Assembly (NCBI GenBank): GCA_039680605.1
Contig: JBDKTA010000049.1
Coordinates: 1-64,000, forward strand
Reading direction: 5' to 3'
Length of the DNA stretch: 64,000 nucleotides
DNA from: Planctomycetaceae bacterium
Lineage (GTDB): Bacteria > Planctomycetota > Phycisphaerae > SM23-33
In this document: positions 25,578 through 36,129 of the stretch, in pieces
Layout of the letters: each line of letters begins with the position of its first letter
How positions within the stretch are numbered: position 1 is the first letter of the stretch
Notes under the pieces: generated by a model
What the model was told of the DNA's origin: nothing
Database searches by the model: none
The model's input: the letters and a program-made list of their open reading frames with translations, nothing else
Translations under genes and position numbers: made by a program

Positions 25578-28500
25578 CTAATTAGCGGTCATGGTGATCC
25601 CGCAAAGGATCGGCATTTGCGCCTGGGAAGGCTTTTCATGCGGACTTACCAGCTCCACTGTCAGCTTGTCGGCCACGCTGACAGCGGGGAACTCCAGGAC
25701 CAGCGCTTTTGCGGGGGCGCCCGCTTCTTTTACGATGTCCAGCGCCGCTCGGACCGTCTTGCCCTGGATCTTCACGTCGAAGAGGCGCGAACCGGCCTTG
25801 TCTGCCGCCGGGGCGGCAAAATGCAGGGCTATCTTATATACGGCCGGTCCGTCGCCTGCCGCACGGGCGGGGATCGTCAACTTCCTGAGCCCATGGCCGC
25901 GGGAGTTGTAGATCCAGGGCTGATCCGTCGCGGCGACGGGATTATGAAACGCGTTGCGCCGCTGCCAGGCGCCGCCTTCGTAGAACTCGGCCTCGAGCGG
26001 CAGGGCGATGCCGCCCTCGCGGAAGTTCTCCTCGACGGGGCGCGGATACGCCAGCCACAGCAGCGACTTGTCATCGCGCAGGTCGCCCATCGCGCCGAGG
26101 TTCACCGCCAGGTTCCGCACCGGCGTGATGCCCCCGCCGCGCACGTACAGAGCGAAGTTGTTGGGGGCGTCATCATGCACCATCGCCACGCTGCACTGGA
26201 TCGGCAGGGCACACTGGCAGCCGGCCCCGCCGATGGGCCACAGGGCAACGCCGTCCGCCGAGATCGACGTCACCCAGCAGTTGGCGCGCTTGGCGGAAAG
26301 GTGCTCCGTTCCCTGGTCGCGCAGCAGGTCGATGTAGCCCATGCCCTCCGACCGCCCGACGATGATGCATCCCGACGCGCTGGAGATGCCGCAGTGCTTG
26401 TACGGGCGTTGGATCTCCAAAGGCACCGCGTGGCCTGTGGTGGGATGGGGCACCATCTTCTGCTTACCGGTCTTGAGATCGAACGCCCACGGTTCGCCGT
26501 AGAGCCCGTCGCCGATGATCATCGGGCGGTGGGCGTTGCTGATCGACGAGAGCCACTTCAGGTCGCCGGTGGCCGCGTCGCGCCCGGCAGCGCCGTGATT
26601 GGGATACTTGCCCACCGGCGCTGCGCCGCCTTTGTGACCCGAGACCGGCGCCTGCACCAGGATGCCATTGTGAACCATCAGCAGGCCTTGCGCCCAAGAT
26701 TTGGATCGCCGGGCGCTGACGCCGCCGCAGGCGGTCCAGTCCACCGCCCGCTTCCACCGCACTTTGCCGCTGCGCACCTCCAGCGCGGCCAGCATGCAGA
26801 CCAGCCGGTCTTCCGGGTCCTTGGACAGAGCGGCCTTGGCCGACTCCGGCAGACGTGCGATGAACGGGTTCATCTCCTCGATGGCCTGCTCGTGCTGCTC
26901 GGCCGTTGCCCCGTCGTGGCCGATGAAAACCAGCCCACCGCCGGCGACGACGTTCCAGTGCAGGAACAGCCCGGGCTCGTAGGTCCAGAGCAGCTTGCCG
27001 GTGGCGGCGTCGATGCCGAAGAGCAGGTCGCTGACGCGGGCGTCGTTGTAATTCTCGACGGTCATGTGCGTCCACTTGTTGTTCTCCAGGGCGGCAAAGC
27101 CGACCGTGCGCGACCCCACCAGCACGCCCTCGACGAGCATCAGCGGGCCCCACATGCGGCGCTTGCCGTCGGGGGCGGCTGGGACTTTATATTCGCCCAG
27201 CTTGCGGCCGGTGGCGGCGTCGAGGCGAATGCATGTGTCGTGAACGACAACGAAGTATCCCTGCGGGCCGACCGCTGCGTTGCCGCCGAGGCTGTCGGCG
27301 TCGCAACGCCAGGCGGCCTGCAGCGGAACCTCCCACAGCTTGCTGCCGTTGAAGGAGTCATACGCCGACACGCCTCGCTCGGAGCAGTGGAACATCCGCC
27401 CCTGGTAGGCCAGCGGCGGCGAGGCGCCCATGTGGCGGTTGGGGCCGTCGGTCGGCCCGGGCAGGCCGAACCACTGCAGGCGCAGCGGCCCGCGAACCTG
27501 CTGGTCCTGGCTGCAGTTGGTTGCCCCCGCGCTGCCGTGGGCGTGCGTCCATGCCCCGGCGCCTTCAAGGGCGGGGCGGTTGAAGACCGCCCATTTGCCG
27601 TCGGCCTTGGCTGACGCCAGCGGCGTCTGGCCCGCCCATGCCGTGAAGCCTTCGCCCTGGGGCAGCACCACCCAGCCGCGAATCGGCGCGACGATGCGGT
27701 GCATTTCTTCGGCGCTGCCGGGCAACTTTCCGCTCAACACGGCGGTTTCAGACACCACGAGGTTGGCGAAGTACTTTGTGTACGGCAGACGCTCCAGCGG
27801 CCATTGCTCTACCACGACGCGACCTCCCCAGAGGCCTGCAGTCTCTAGCATCTTTCGTGCGGCCGCCACTTTGGCTGCGTCGGGTGAGACGCCGTAGATC
27901 TTCAGTTGCGTCCGTCGCGCCAACTCCAGCGCCAGTTCGCCCGTCTCGACGCCGTAGATCACAGCGTAGCCCTTGGTCGCCTCGGGGGCCAACTGGAGGA
28001 CGCGATCGGCGGCGGACTTGATCGCCGGAGAGACCGGCGGGGTGAATAGTGGGACGGGGACGAAGCCGGCGTTTTTGCTCGGCGGCGAGCCAAAGCAATA
28101 GATGCGGCCGCTGTCGGTCGAGACAAGCAGCTTGCCGTCGGCAACGGCCAGGCTCAGGGCCGAGCCTTCCACCGCGACCTTCCAGAGCTCTTTGCCATCG
28201 GCGGCATTGAGGCCGACGACGGCGTTGAGCGCGCCGACGATGAGCGTCTTGCCGGCGAGGATCACGCTCTGAGGCCCGTTGATGGCGTATTCCCAGGCCA
28301 CGGTGGGCTCGGAAGGCGCGGCGCCGCCGCGGCGGGCGGCGGCTTCATCCTGCCCGCGCGGCGCGGGCACGCGCCAGGCCTGCACCTTGTCCATCAGCTC
28401 CTGCCCCTGTTTGACGCTGACGCCGCAGCTATAGATGATGCCCTCGCGCACGACGATCTGCCCGCCGGTGGGCAACCCTTTGACCTTGGGGTTGCTCCAG

Positions 28501-29429
28501 GAGCTGATCGCCTCGGGCAGGGCGCCATCGATGGCGAAGGTGTTGGTGCTCTCCCACCCGGCGTACAACAGCCCGCCAAAGAGCGTGTTGAACGACCCGC
28601 CGCCGGCATGGATATGCGTGCGGCAGAGCAGATCGCCGCTGCGGCGGTCGAACAGCGCCGGCGCCAGGCGGCCGCGAGGCATGACCAGCAGGCGCGCATC
28701 GGCCAGCAGGTAGCCCAGCGGCACGATCTGGGCCATCGGCTTTTCGCCCTCGCGGTCGTTCTTCCAGATCACGCGACCGCTCTTGGCGTCGACGGCGTAG
28801 AGGAAGATGCCGCTGTTGGGAAAGATGCCGGCCGCGAAGTACGCCACGCCGTCCTGCACCAGCACGCCCGTGCGCACCGGCCAGAGGGAGATGAGGTTGC
28901 CGTCGCCGGGGATCCGCAAGTCCGACGGCGCCGCTCGCAGCGACCAGACCTTGGATCCATCGGCCGCATTGAGGCAGTGCACCCAGCCGTCGTCGCCGCC
29001 GAAGTAGACTTTGCCGTCGGCCACGCCCGGCGCTAGGCGCACCGGTCCACCGGTGGGGAATGTCCAGAGCGTTTTTCCGCTGGCGGCGTCGAGGCAGCGG
29101 ACCACGCCGTCGCCGACGGAACCGAAGAACACGCGCCCGCCGGCAGCGACCGCGCTGTCGCAGCGGTCGAAGTCGATCCGGCGGCGCTCGATGCGCCCGC
29201 CGAATCCGTTGGTGCCGTAGGTGAGCCCAGGCCCGAAAGCCGGCTGGGGCGCGAAGGGCGCTCGGTACTCCCACATGCTCACCGTCGGCGCGGCGGCGAA
29301 GTCTTCATCGGTGACGCCGCTTCGCGCTGCGTCGCGGCGGAAGGTCGGCCAGTCGGCCGCCTGTGCGGCAGTGGCGAAAGCGAGCACCAACATGACCAGA
29401 TACACCGGCAGACGCAAAGAACTCAGCAT
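25578..29429 (-). CDS. Exported PQQ-type beta-propeller protein with embedded methyltransferase-like domain
   Basis: 1283 residues. MLSSLRLPVYLVMLVLAFAT is a signal peptide ending near AQA. PQQ-like propeller blades fill about 30-450 (LDAASGKTLWTFPTGGP, LNAADGSKVWSL, VDAKSGRVIWKND). Residues about 466-600 read as a class I SAM methyltransferase-like Rossmann fold (VIYGVETGELALELARR, IYGVSPDAAKVAAARKML). More blades follow to about 1040 (IDAATGKLLWTYEPG, LEVRSGKVRWKRAVD), then a beta-sandwich C-terminus. The start at 29429 is preceded by GGAGAGAGG. Such proteins are frequent in planctomycetes. Whether the Rossmann part binds SAM in the periplasm is unclear, since SAM should be absent there. 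Function unknown. Confidence 0.8.
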   Translation of the reverse strand: MLSSLRLPVYLVMLVLAFATAAQAADWPTFRRDAARSGVTDEDFAAAPTVSMWEYRAPFAPQPAFGPGLTYGTNGFGGRIERRRIDFDRCDSAVAAGGRVFFGSVGDGVVRCLDAASGKTLWTFPTGGPVRLAPGVADGKVYFGGDDGWVHCLNAADGSKVWSLRAAPSDLRIPGDGNLISLWPVRTGVLVQDGVAYFAAGIFPNSGIFLYAVDAKSGRVIWKNDREGEKPMAQIVPLGYLLADARLLVMPRGRLAPALFDRRSGDLLCRTHIHAGGGSFNTLFGGLLYAGWESTNTFAIDGALPEAISSWSNPKVKGLPTGGQIVVREGIIYSCGVSVKQGQELMDKVQAWRVPAPRGQDEAAARRGGAAPSEPTVAWEYAINGPQSVILAGKTLIVGALNAVVGLNAADGKELWKVAVEGSALSLAVADGKLLVSTDSGRIYCFGSPPSKNAGFVPVPLFTPPVSPAIKSAADRVLQLAPEATKGYAVIYGVETGELALELARRTQLKIYGVSPDAAKVAAARKMLETAGLWGGRVVVEQWPLERLPYTKYFANLVVSETAVLSGKLPGSAEEMHRIVAPIRGWVVLPQGEGFTAWAGQTPLASAKADGKWAVFNRPALEGAGAWTHAHGSAGATNCSQDQQVRGPLRLQWFGLPGPTDGPNRHMGASPPLAYQGRMFHCSERGVSAYDSFNGSKLWEVPLQAAWRCDADSLGGNAAVGPQGYFVVVHDTCIRLDAATGRKLGEYKVPAAPDGKRRMWGPLMLVEGVLVGSRTVGFAALENNKWTHMTVENYNDARVSDLLFGIDAATGKLLWTYEPGLFLHWNVVAGGGLVFIGHDGATAEQHEQAIEEMNPFIARLPESAKAALSKDPEDRLVCMLAALEVRSGKVRWKRAVDWTACGGVSARRSKSWAQGLLMVHNGILVQAPVSGHKGGAAPVGKYPNHGAAGRDAATGDLKWLSSISNAHRPMIIGDGLYGEPWAFDLKTGKQKMVPHPTTGHAVPLEIQRPYKHCGISSASGCIIVGRSEGMGYIDLLRDQGTEHLSAKRANCWVTSISADGVALWPIGGAGCQCALPIQCSVAMVHDDAPNNFALYVRGGGITPVRNLAVNLGAMGDLRDDKSLLWLAYPRPVEENFREGGIALPLEAEFYEGGAWQRRNAFHNPVAATDQPWIYNSRGHGLRKLTIPARAAGDGPAVYKIALHFAAPAADKAGSRLFDVKIQGKTVRAALDIVKEAGAPAKALVLEFPAVSVADKLTVELVSPHEKPSQAQMPILCGITMTAN

Positions 29430-29517
29430 ATCCTCTCTCCGGGGTGCGATATTGCACGGACTCATTATGCGCGATCTAACGGCTGTGGCATAAAACTAAA
29501 CGTCCTGCGCCTTGGAT

Positions 29518-29624
29518 GGGTGTCGTGGCGGGAGGGCTGCGAAAGAAGCCCGACAGCCACGACGGGCCTGGGGCAGTCGTGGCTCTGGGGGCCTTCGGCC
29601 CTGCGCGCCACGGCACCCCGGACC
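29518..29624. repeat. Palindromic repeat family G, copy 1
   Basis: The outer arm GGGTGTCGTGGCGGGAGGG is matched by GCGCGCCACGGCACCCC. Inside are CGACAGCCACGACGG against CAGTCGTGGCTCTGG, and a GGGGGCCTTCGGCCC hairpin. The copy at 43468-43572 has the same layout with substitutions in both arms. Confidence 0.85.
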
Positions 29625-29646
29625 GGTTCGCGGTTCCCAACTCACC

Positions 29647-29689
29647 AAAAAAACACCGGGAACCGGGCAAGTCTTACCCGGTTCCCGGT
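29647..29689 (-). terminator. Rho-independent terminator of gdhA
   Basis: Perfect 13-bp stem ACCGGGAACCGGG (29655-29667) with its complement (29677-29689), 9-nt loop. On the minus strand it is followed by a G and a run of seven T (29647-29653). It lies 24 bp past the gdhA stop. Confidence 0.9.
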
Positions 29690-29712
29690 TCCGTTGTTCC
29701 CGGTTCCTGCTG

Positions 29713-31119
<1,407 letters not shown>

Positions 31120-31235
31120 TTAGCAATAAGTTGTTTTGGCGTCCAATTACTTGATCTAATACCCCGTAGACCAGATTCTAATAGCATTCAGGATGGCGCG
31201 GCGGTAGAACAGCGGATGGACGATTAGCGGCAGTA

Positions 31236-31560
31236 ATGCCGAAAAGCTTACCACAGAGGCACAGAGGGCTCTGAGTGAACAACAAAGCAGAAACAGGAAC
31301 AAAGAGAGATAAATAAAAGACCCAGTTCGGGTGGTCGCCATATGTGCGATGAGCACGAAGAAGTTTGAGCCGCTGAGGTCGCTGAGGACGCAGAGGAAGA
31401 AGAAAGCATGGAATGATGGAATGAGGACAAGGGCAATGGTTCCGGCTTCGTTTCCATTATTCCATTATTCCAGTATTCCACCATTCCTCTTCGTTCCCTT
31501 CTCCCTCAGCGACCTCAGCGACCTCAGCGGCTAATGCCGCCGCGGTAAGTTTTCCGGAGA
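31236..31560. repeat. Triple-nested palindrome (families B/C), copy C1
   Basis: Outer pair: CCGAAAAGCTTACC (from about 31238) against GGTAAGTTTTCCGG (to about 31559). Middle pair: GAGCCGCTGAGGTCGCTGAGG (31367 on) against CCTCAGCGACCTCAGCGGC (to 31532). Inner pair: GGAATGATGGAATGA against CCATTATTCCATTATTCC. A family B arm (ACCACAGAGGCACAGAGGG) without partner sits between the outer and middle layers. It makes up most of the 31051-31564 gap. The right end merges into the ribosome site of the LysR gene. Confidence 0.85.
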
Positions 31561-31564
31561 CGCC

Positions 31565-32455
31565 ATGGACATCGCCGCATTGAAAGTGTTCTGCGACCTG
31601 GTCGAGACCGGCAGCTTCACACGCTCTGCCGAGGCCGGGGGCATTTCGCAGTCGGCGGTATCGCAGCGTTTGGCGCGGCTCGAGGCGGCGCTGGGGACGC
31701 AACTGCTCTCGCGCAGCGGGGCGGTGATCGCCCCGACGGAGGCTGGGCAGTCGCTCTATCGCGGGGCCAAGGACATCGTCCGCCGCTACGAGCAGATGCT
31801 CGGCGAGATCACCACCGTCCGCGACAGCGCTGTGGGCGTCCTGCGCGTGGGCACCATCTACTCGGTGGGCTTCTACCTGCTCGACGGTTACATCCGGCGC
31901 TTCCTCACCGAGCGCCCCGGCGTCAAGCTGCAGGTCGAGTACACCGACGCCACGCGCATCACCGAATCGCTGCTCAACGCGCAGATGGACCTGGGCGTCG
32001 TCGCCGAACCGGCCCGCCACCGCTCCCTCGAAGCCGTGCCGCTGATGTCCGAGCCGCTGGTGATGGTCTGTTCGCCCGACCACCGCCTGGCCCTGCGCCG
32101 AAGCATCGTGCCCGCCGAACTGGGCGGCGAGCGGTTCGTGGCGTTCGCCGAAGGGCTGCCCACGCGGCGGTTGATCGACCGGATCCTCGGGCGCTACCAG
32201 GTCAAGGTCAACGTCGTGCTGGAGTTCGACAACATCGACACGCTCAAGCGGGCCGTCGAGGTCAACGCCGGGCTGAGCATCCTGCCCGAAGCCTCCGTCC
32301 AGCGAGAACGCACCGACGGGCACTTGTGCACCGTGCCCGTCAAGGCCGCCACTCAGTGGGTTCGCCGAATCGACATTGTCCGCCGCCGCGGTAAGGCCCC
32401 CAGCCGCGCCGAACAGGACTTCATGACCATGCTTCGTTCGCCCCAACTACCTTGA
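31565..32455 (+). CDS. LysR-family transcriptional regulator
   Basis: 296 residues. The N-terminal winged helix-turn-helix is MDIAALKVFCDLVETGSFTR then AEAGGISQSAVSQRLARLEA. The C-terminal two-lobed effector domain runs from about 90 (GVLRVGTIYSVGFYLL) to the end, with AGLSILPEASV near the second hinge, as in CysB/CbbR types. It should bind DNA as a tetramer; the ligand and targets are unknown. The neighbouring gene gdhA is divergent across the nested repeat, so it could be a target, but no T-N11-A operator stands out. The start follows GGAG (31555-31558). Confidence 0.92.
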   Translation: MDIAALKVFCDLVETGSFTRSAEAGGISQSAVSQRLARLEAALGTQLLSRSGAVIAPTEAGQSLYRGAKDIVRRYEQMLGEITTVRDSAVGVLRVGTIYSVGFYLLDGYIRRFLTERPGVKLQVEYTDATRITESLLNAQMDLGVVAEPARHRSLEAVPLMSEPLVMVCSPDHRLALRRSIVPAELGGERFVAFAEGLPTRRLIDRILGRYQVKVNVVLEFDNIDTLKRAVEVNAGLSILPEASVQRERTDGHLCTVPVKAATQWVRRIDIVRRRGKAPSRAEQDFMTMLRSPQLP

Positions 32456-32931
32456 TTATAGTCACTGGACAGGTCTGGACAGGCGGGCAAAGATTTGCCG
32501 TGTCAAAACACCGGGGAAAACTGCAATTTCAAAATATTCCTTCGCGCAGTGGACAGGTGGTTTCTGCAACTCGGGAACAGTATTGTGCTGTCGGATGTCG
32601 CTGCCGGACGGGATTGTCTGCCTGGCCCCAAGTCCGGCCTGGAAATGTCCATAACATGCTTATAGATAATGTGTTACATTAACAGCCAGGATATGCAAAA
32701 CGCCTGAAACAGACAAGAAAGAACAACAGGCAGACAACGGATCTTCTTCTTGCTGCGGTGACAAACCAAATGCTGCACTTGAGGTCTACCGCCTCTGTGA
32801 GCTCTGTGTCTCTGTGCCCATAGCACAAAGGATACGGCCGCGCAGGTTGTAGGAAAAATCGCAGAACCCCTGCGGTCATGTCCGGTTCAATGGGACTGGC
32901 AGGCATAGTCTGCGCGGGACGGGGCGGGGGG
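32456..32931. other. Gene-free stretch with repeat fragments
   Basis: No credible coding region. It holds three short direct TGGACAGG copies (about 32465, 32473 and 32552), an AT-rich patch at 32650-32690 (TTATAGATAATGTGTTACATTAA) unlike the surrounding base composition, and a lone family B arm at about 32785-32822. It looks like a graveyard of palindromic repeats in front of the TPR-ExbB-ExbD operon. A small RNA cannot be excluded. Confidence 0.5.
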
Positions 32932-32960
32932 TTGAGTCTTGCGCCAGGGTCAGCTATGGT
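32932..32960 (+). promoter_or_regulatory. Candidate promoter of the TPR-ExbB-ExbD operon
   Basis: TTGAGT (32932-32937), a 17-bp spacer and TATGGT (32955-32960), leaving a 5' leader of about 25 nt that includes the GAGGTGA ribosome site (32980-32986). Confidence 0.5.
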
Positions 32961-32993
32961 GTTGGGTCCTTTTTCGCACGAGGTGATGCTGTG

Positions 32994-35900
32994 ATGAAAG
33001 ACATCGCTGAAAACAGATGGTCGCTGGTTTTGACATGGGCGATTGTGGCTGCGGCCATCGCTGCCGCGCCGGTCGTTGCGACGGCGCAAGACGCCCAACC
33101 GTCGGACCCGGCGCTCGATCAGTACTACAACGCCAACGCCCTGTACAACCGCAAGCTCTTCAAGCTCGCCGTCGACGAATATGAGAAGTTCCTGCAGGCG
33201 TATCCCCAGCACGCCAAGGCCGGCATGGCGCGCTATGGGTTGGGGCTGAGCTACTACTTTATGAAGGACTGGGCCAAGGCCGCTGGGCTGCTGGACCAGT
33301 CGATGCAGGACGCCGCCGTGCCCGACAAGGACGCCGTCAGCAACAAGCTCGGGTCGGCGTACCTGGCGCTGGACAAGAACGAGCTGGCCGAGAAGGCCTT
33401 CACCTACAGCGCCGGCAACGCCAAGGATGAGAATCGCAAGATCGAGGGGCTCGTGGGCCTGACCGAATCGCGCTTCCGCCAGGAGAAGTGGGATTTGACG
33501 ATCGCCGCGGCTGACCAGTTCATGGCCGTCGGCGCCAAGTCGTCTTTCGCCCCGCACGTGCAGTTCCTGGGCGCCATCGCCCGCTTCCGCACCGCCAAGT
33601 ACGAAGAAGCGGCCAAGGTCTTCGCCGCGATCGTCGCCGACCAAGCGCCATCCTCTTATAAGCATCCGGCGACGTACCTGCTGGCCGAGTGCAAGCGCGA
33701 GGCCGGGGCGCTGGAGGAATCGATCCCGCTGTACACGCAGGCGGCTGTCAAGGACAGCGGCGCCTACGCTGAAGAGGCTCACTACCGCCTGGGGTACGTG
33801 TGCTTCATGCTCAAGAAGTACGATCAGTCCATCGCCCAGTTCACCACGTTCCTGGCGGCGTATCCCAAGAGCACGCAGGCGCCCAAGGCCTCGCTGTACC
33901 TGGGCCGCTCGCAGTTCGAGGCCAAGCAGTTTCCCCAGGCTGTCGCGACCCTCACCCCGCTGACGACCCTGCCCGACGTGGGGCCCGATGCCACCTTGTG
34001 GCTGGCCAAGAGCAATGCCGCCCAGAAGCAGTTCGCCCAGATCGAAACCGCATTGACCGCCGCGATGCCCGCGCTCAAGGCCTCGCCCCTGGCGGCGGAG
34101 TTGTACTTCGAACTCGGCGACGCCCAGCGCGAACTGGCCAAGTATAAGGAAGGCGCCGCCTCCTTCGCCCTGGCCGTCACGGCGGGAGGCGACAAGCCTC
34201 TGGCCGCCGTGGCCTTGTACCTCCAGGCGTTCTGCCTGCACAAGGCCGCCGACTATCCCACCAGCCTGGCCCTGTGCCAGGCGTACCTGGCCAAGTATCC
34301 CAAGGGCGCTCAGGCCGAAGACGCCGCCTTCCTGCAGGCCGAGAACCTGATGCTCACCGCCAAGATCGACGAGGCCCTGGCCGCCTACGGCGCCTACCTC
34401 GGGGCGTATCCCAAAGGACAGTACCTCGCCACCGCCCAGATGCGAACGGGCGAAGGGCTCTACCAGAAGCAGGACTGGGCCAAGATGCTCGCTGCCGTCG
34501 AACCGCTGGCGGCGGCGGCCGTCAAGGAAGAGGGTATCTTCTCGCGGTTGTGGTTCATCATTGGCGAGGGGCACTTCCGCCTCAAGGCCGACGCCAAGGC
34601 GGTCGAGGCGTACCAGAAGTTCATCGCCGGACACGCCCAGCACGACAACGCCGACGCGGCGTTGTTCAACCAGGCGATGGCGTACAAGAACCTCGCGCAG
34701 GACGACCAGTCGGCGGCCTCGCTCAACAAGCTGCTGGCGGGTTATCCCAAGAGCAAGCTGCTGATCGAGGCGGGCGTGGCGCTGGGTCGCATCCACTATA
34801 TCGCCAAGCGCTATGACCAGGCGCGGGCGGCTTTGACGGCGCCGGCTGCGGCCGGCGACGCCGACGGGCAGTACCTGATGGGATGGGTCGCCCTGGCGGA
34901 GAAGAAGGACGACGAGGCGCTGGCGTCGTTCAACGCCCTGCTGGCCAAGAACCCCCAGCACGCCCTGTCGTTCGACGCGGCGCTGCAGGTGGCGGCGATC
35001 CAGGTCCGCAAGGAGCAGTTCGCCCAGGCCCAGCAGTCGCTGACGGCGCTGATCGGCGCTCAGCCCAAACACGAGAAGATTGACCAGGCGGTGTTCTACC
35101 TCGGTCGATGCATGTGGCAGCTCAAGCAGTTCGACGGGGCGGCCCAGCAGTTCACCCGCGTGTTGACTGAGTTCCCCAAGTCGACCGTCGCCGACCAGGC
35201 AATGTACGGTCTGGCCTGGTGCCAGAAGGACCTCAAGCAGGCCCCGGCCGCAATGGCCACCTATGAGAAGTTCTTGACCGCCTATCCGACCAGCGCCTGG
35301 GCGCAGGACGTGGCGCTGGAACTGGCGGAGCTGGAGTTCGAGGCCAAGGCGTACGACAAGGCCGTCACGCGCCTGACCGCCCTGGCCAAGGAGCCCCGCA
35401 AGGACCTGGTCTCCAAGATCTACTACCGCCTGGGCTGGTGCTACTATAACACGGAAGAGATGGCCAAGGCCGCCCAGAGCTTTGAGACGGCTTTGAAGGA
35501 AACGACAATCGAGCCGACGGCCAAGGCCATCGCGCTGTACCAGGCCGGCGAATCGGCGCTGAAGCTCAAGGAGTTCGAGCGGGCCAACGGCCACTTCGCC
35601 GCCGCGGTGGCGCTGAACAATCCCAAGATCGACGAACCAGCCCTGCTGCGCCTGGGCGAATGCCAGGCCCTGGTCAACCAGTGGGCCCCCAGCCAGCAGA
35701 GCTACACGCAGTTCCTGGCCAAGTATCCCAAGAGCGACCTGACACTGCAGGCGCTGTTCGGGCAGGCCTGGGCGATGGAAAACCAGAAGCTCTACCCCCA
35801 GGCGATCGAGACCTACCGCAAGGTGGTCGCCGCCGGGCGGCGAGACGCCACCAGCGCCCGCAGCCAGTTCCAGATCGGCGAGTGCCTGCTGGCGGGCAAC

Positions 35901-36116
35901 CAGCTCGACGAGGCCATCAAGGAGCTGACGCTGGTGGATGTCAAGTACGGGCTGCCCCAGTGGAGCTCCAAGGCGATCCTCGAGATGGGTCGCATTCTGA
36001 AGATGCAGAAGAAAGACGATCAGGCCGCCGAACGGTTCCAGGAAGTCGTGACCAAGTTTGCCGATACCGACGCGGCGACGGTGGCCAAGAAGATGCTCGA
36101 AGGTAAACCACAATAA
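32994..36116 (+). CDS. Large exported TPR-repeat protein
   Basis: 1040 residues. An N-terminal signal or anchor (about 9-33, VLTWAIVAAAIAAAPVVATA) precedes nearly continuous tetratricopeptide repeats to the C-terminus, each carrying an A-x-Y-P-K/Q turn (LQAYPQHAKAG, LAAYPKSTQAP, LAKYPKGAQAE, LTAYPTSAWAQ), as in YfiO/BamD and TolA-associated CpoB/YbgF. It is likely a periplasmic scaffold for protein contacts. It is the first gene of an operon with exbB (13 bp on), exbD and the giant propeller/toroid protein. In Tol and TonB systems TPR proteins often accompany the proton channel. GTG at 32991 is an alternative start. Confidence 0.85.
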   Translation: MKDIAENRWSLVLTWAIVAAAIAAAPVVATAQDAQPSDPALDQYYNANALYNRKLFKLAVDEYEKFLQAYPQHAKAGMARYGLGLSYYFMKDWAKAAGLLDQSMQDAAVPDKDAVSNKLGSAYLALDKNELAEKAFTYSAGNAKDENRKIEGLVGLTESRFRQEKWDLTIAAADQFMAVGAKSSFAPHVQFLGAIARFRTAKYEEAAKVFAAIVADQAPSSYKHPATYLLAECKREAGALEESIPLYTQAAVKDSGAYAEEAHYRLGYVCFMLKKYDQSIAQFTTFLAAYPKSTQAPKASLYLGRSQFEAKQFPQAVATLTPLTTLPDVGPDATLWLAKSNAAQKQFAQIETALTAAMPALKASPLAAELYFELGDAQRELAKYKEGAASFALAVTAGGDKPLAAVALYLQAFCLHKAADYPTSLALCQAYLAKYPKGAQAEDAAFLQAENLMLTAKIDEALAAYGAYLGAYPKGQYLATAQMRTGEGLYQKQDWAKMLAAVEPLAAAAVKEEGIFSRLWFIIGEGHFRLKADAKAVEAYQKFIAGHAQHDNADAALFNQAMAYKNLAQDDQSAASLNKLLAGYPKSKLLIEAGVALGRIHYIAKRYDQARAALTAPAAAGDADGQYLMGWVALAEKKDDEALASFNALLAKNPQHALSFDAALQVAAIQVRKEQFAQAQQSLTALIGAQPKHEKIDQAVFYLGRCMWQLKQFDGAAQQFTRVLTEFPKSTVADQAMYGLAWCQKDLKQAPAAMATYEKFLTAYPTSAWAQDVALELAELEFEAKAYDKAVTRLTALAKEPRKDLVSKIYYRLGWCYYNTEEMAKAAQSFETALKETTIEPTAKAIALYQAGESALKLKEFERANGHFAAAVALNNPKIDEPALLRLGECQALVNQWAPSQQSYTQFLAKYPKSDLTLQALFGQAWAMENQKLYPQAIETYRKVVAAGRRDATSARSQFQIGECLLAGNQLDEAIKELTLVDVKYGLPQWSSKAILEMGRILKMQKKDDQAAERFQEVVTKFADTDAATVAKKMLEGKPQ

Positions 36117-36129
36117 GGAAGAGCGGACT

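Noticed and set aside
29430-29465. Start of the PQQ protein at 29465
   Set aside because: The added residues precede the signal peptide and disrupt it. The ATG at 29429 has a strong GGAGAGAGG upstream.
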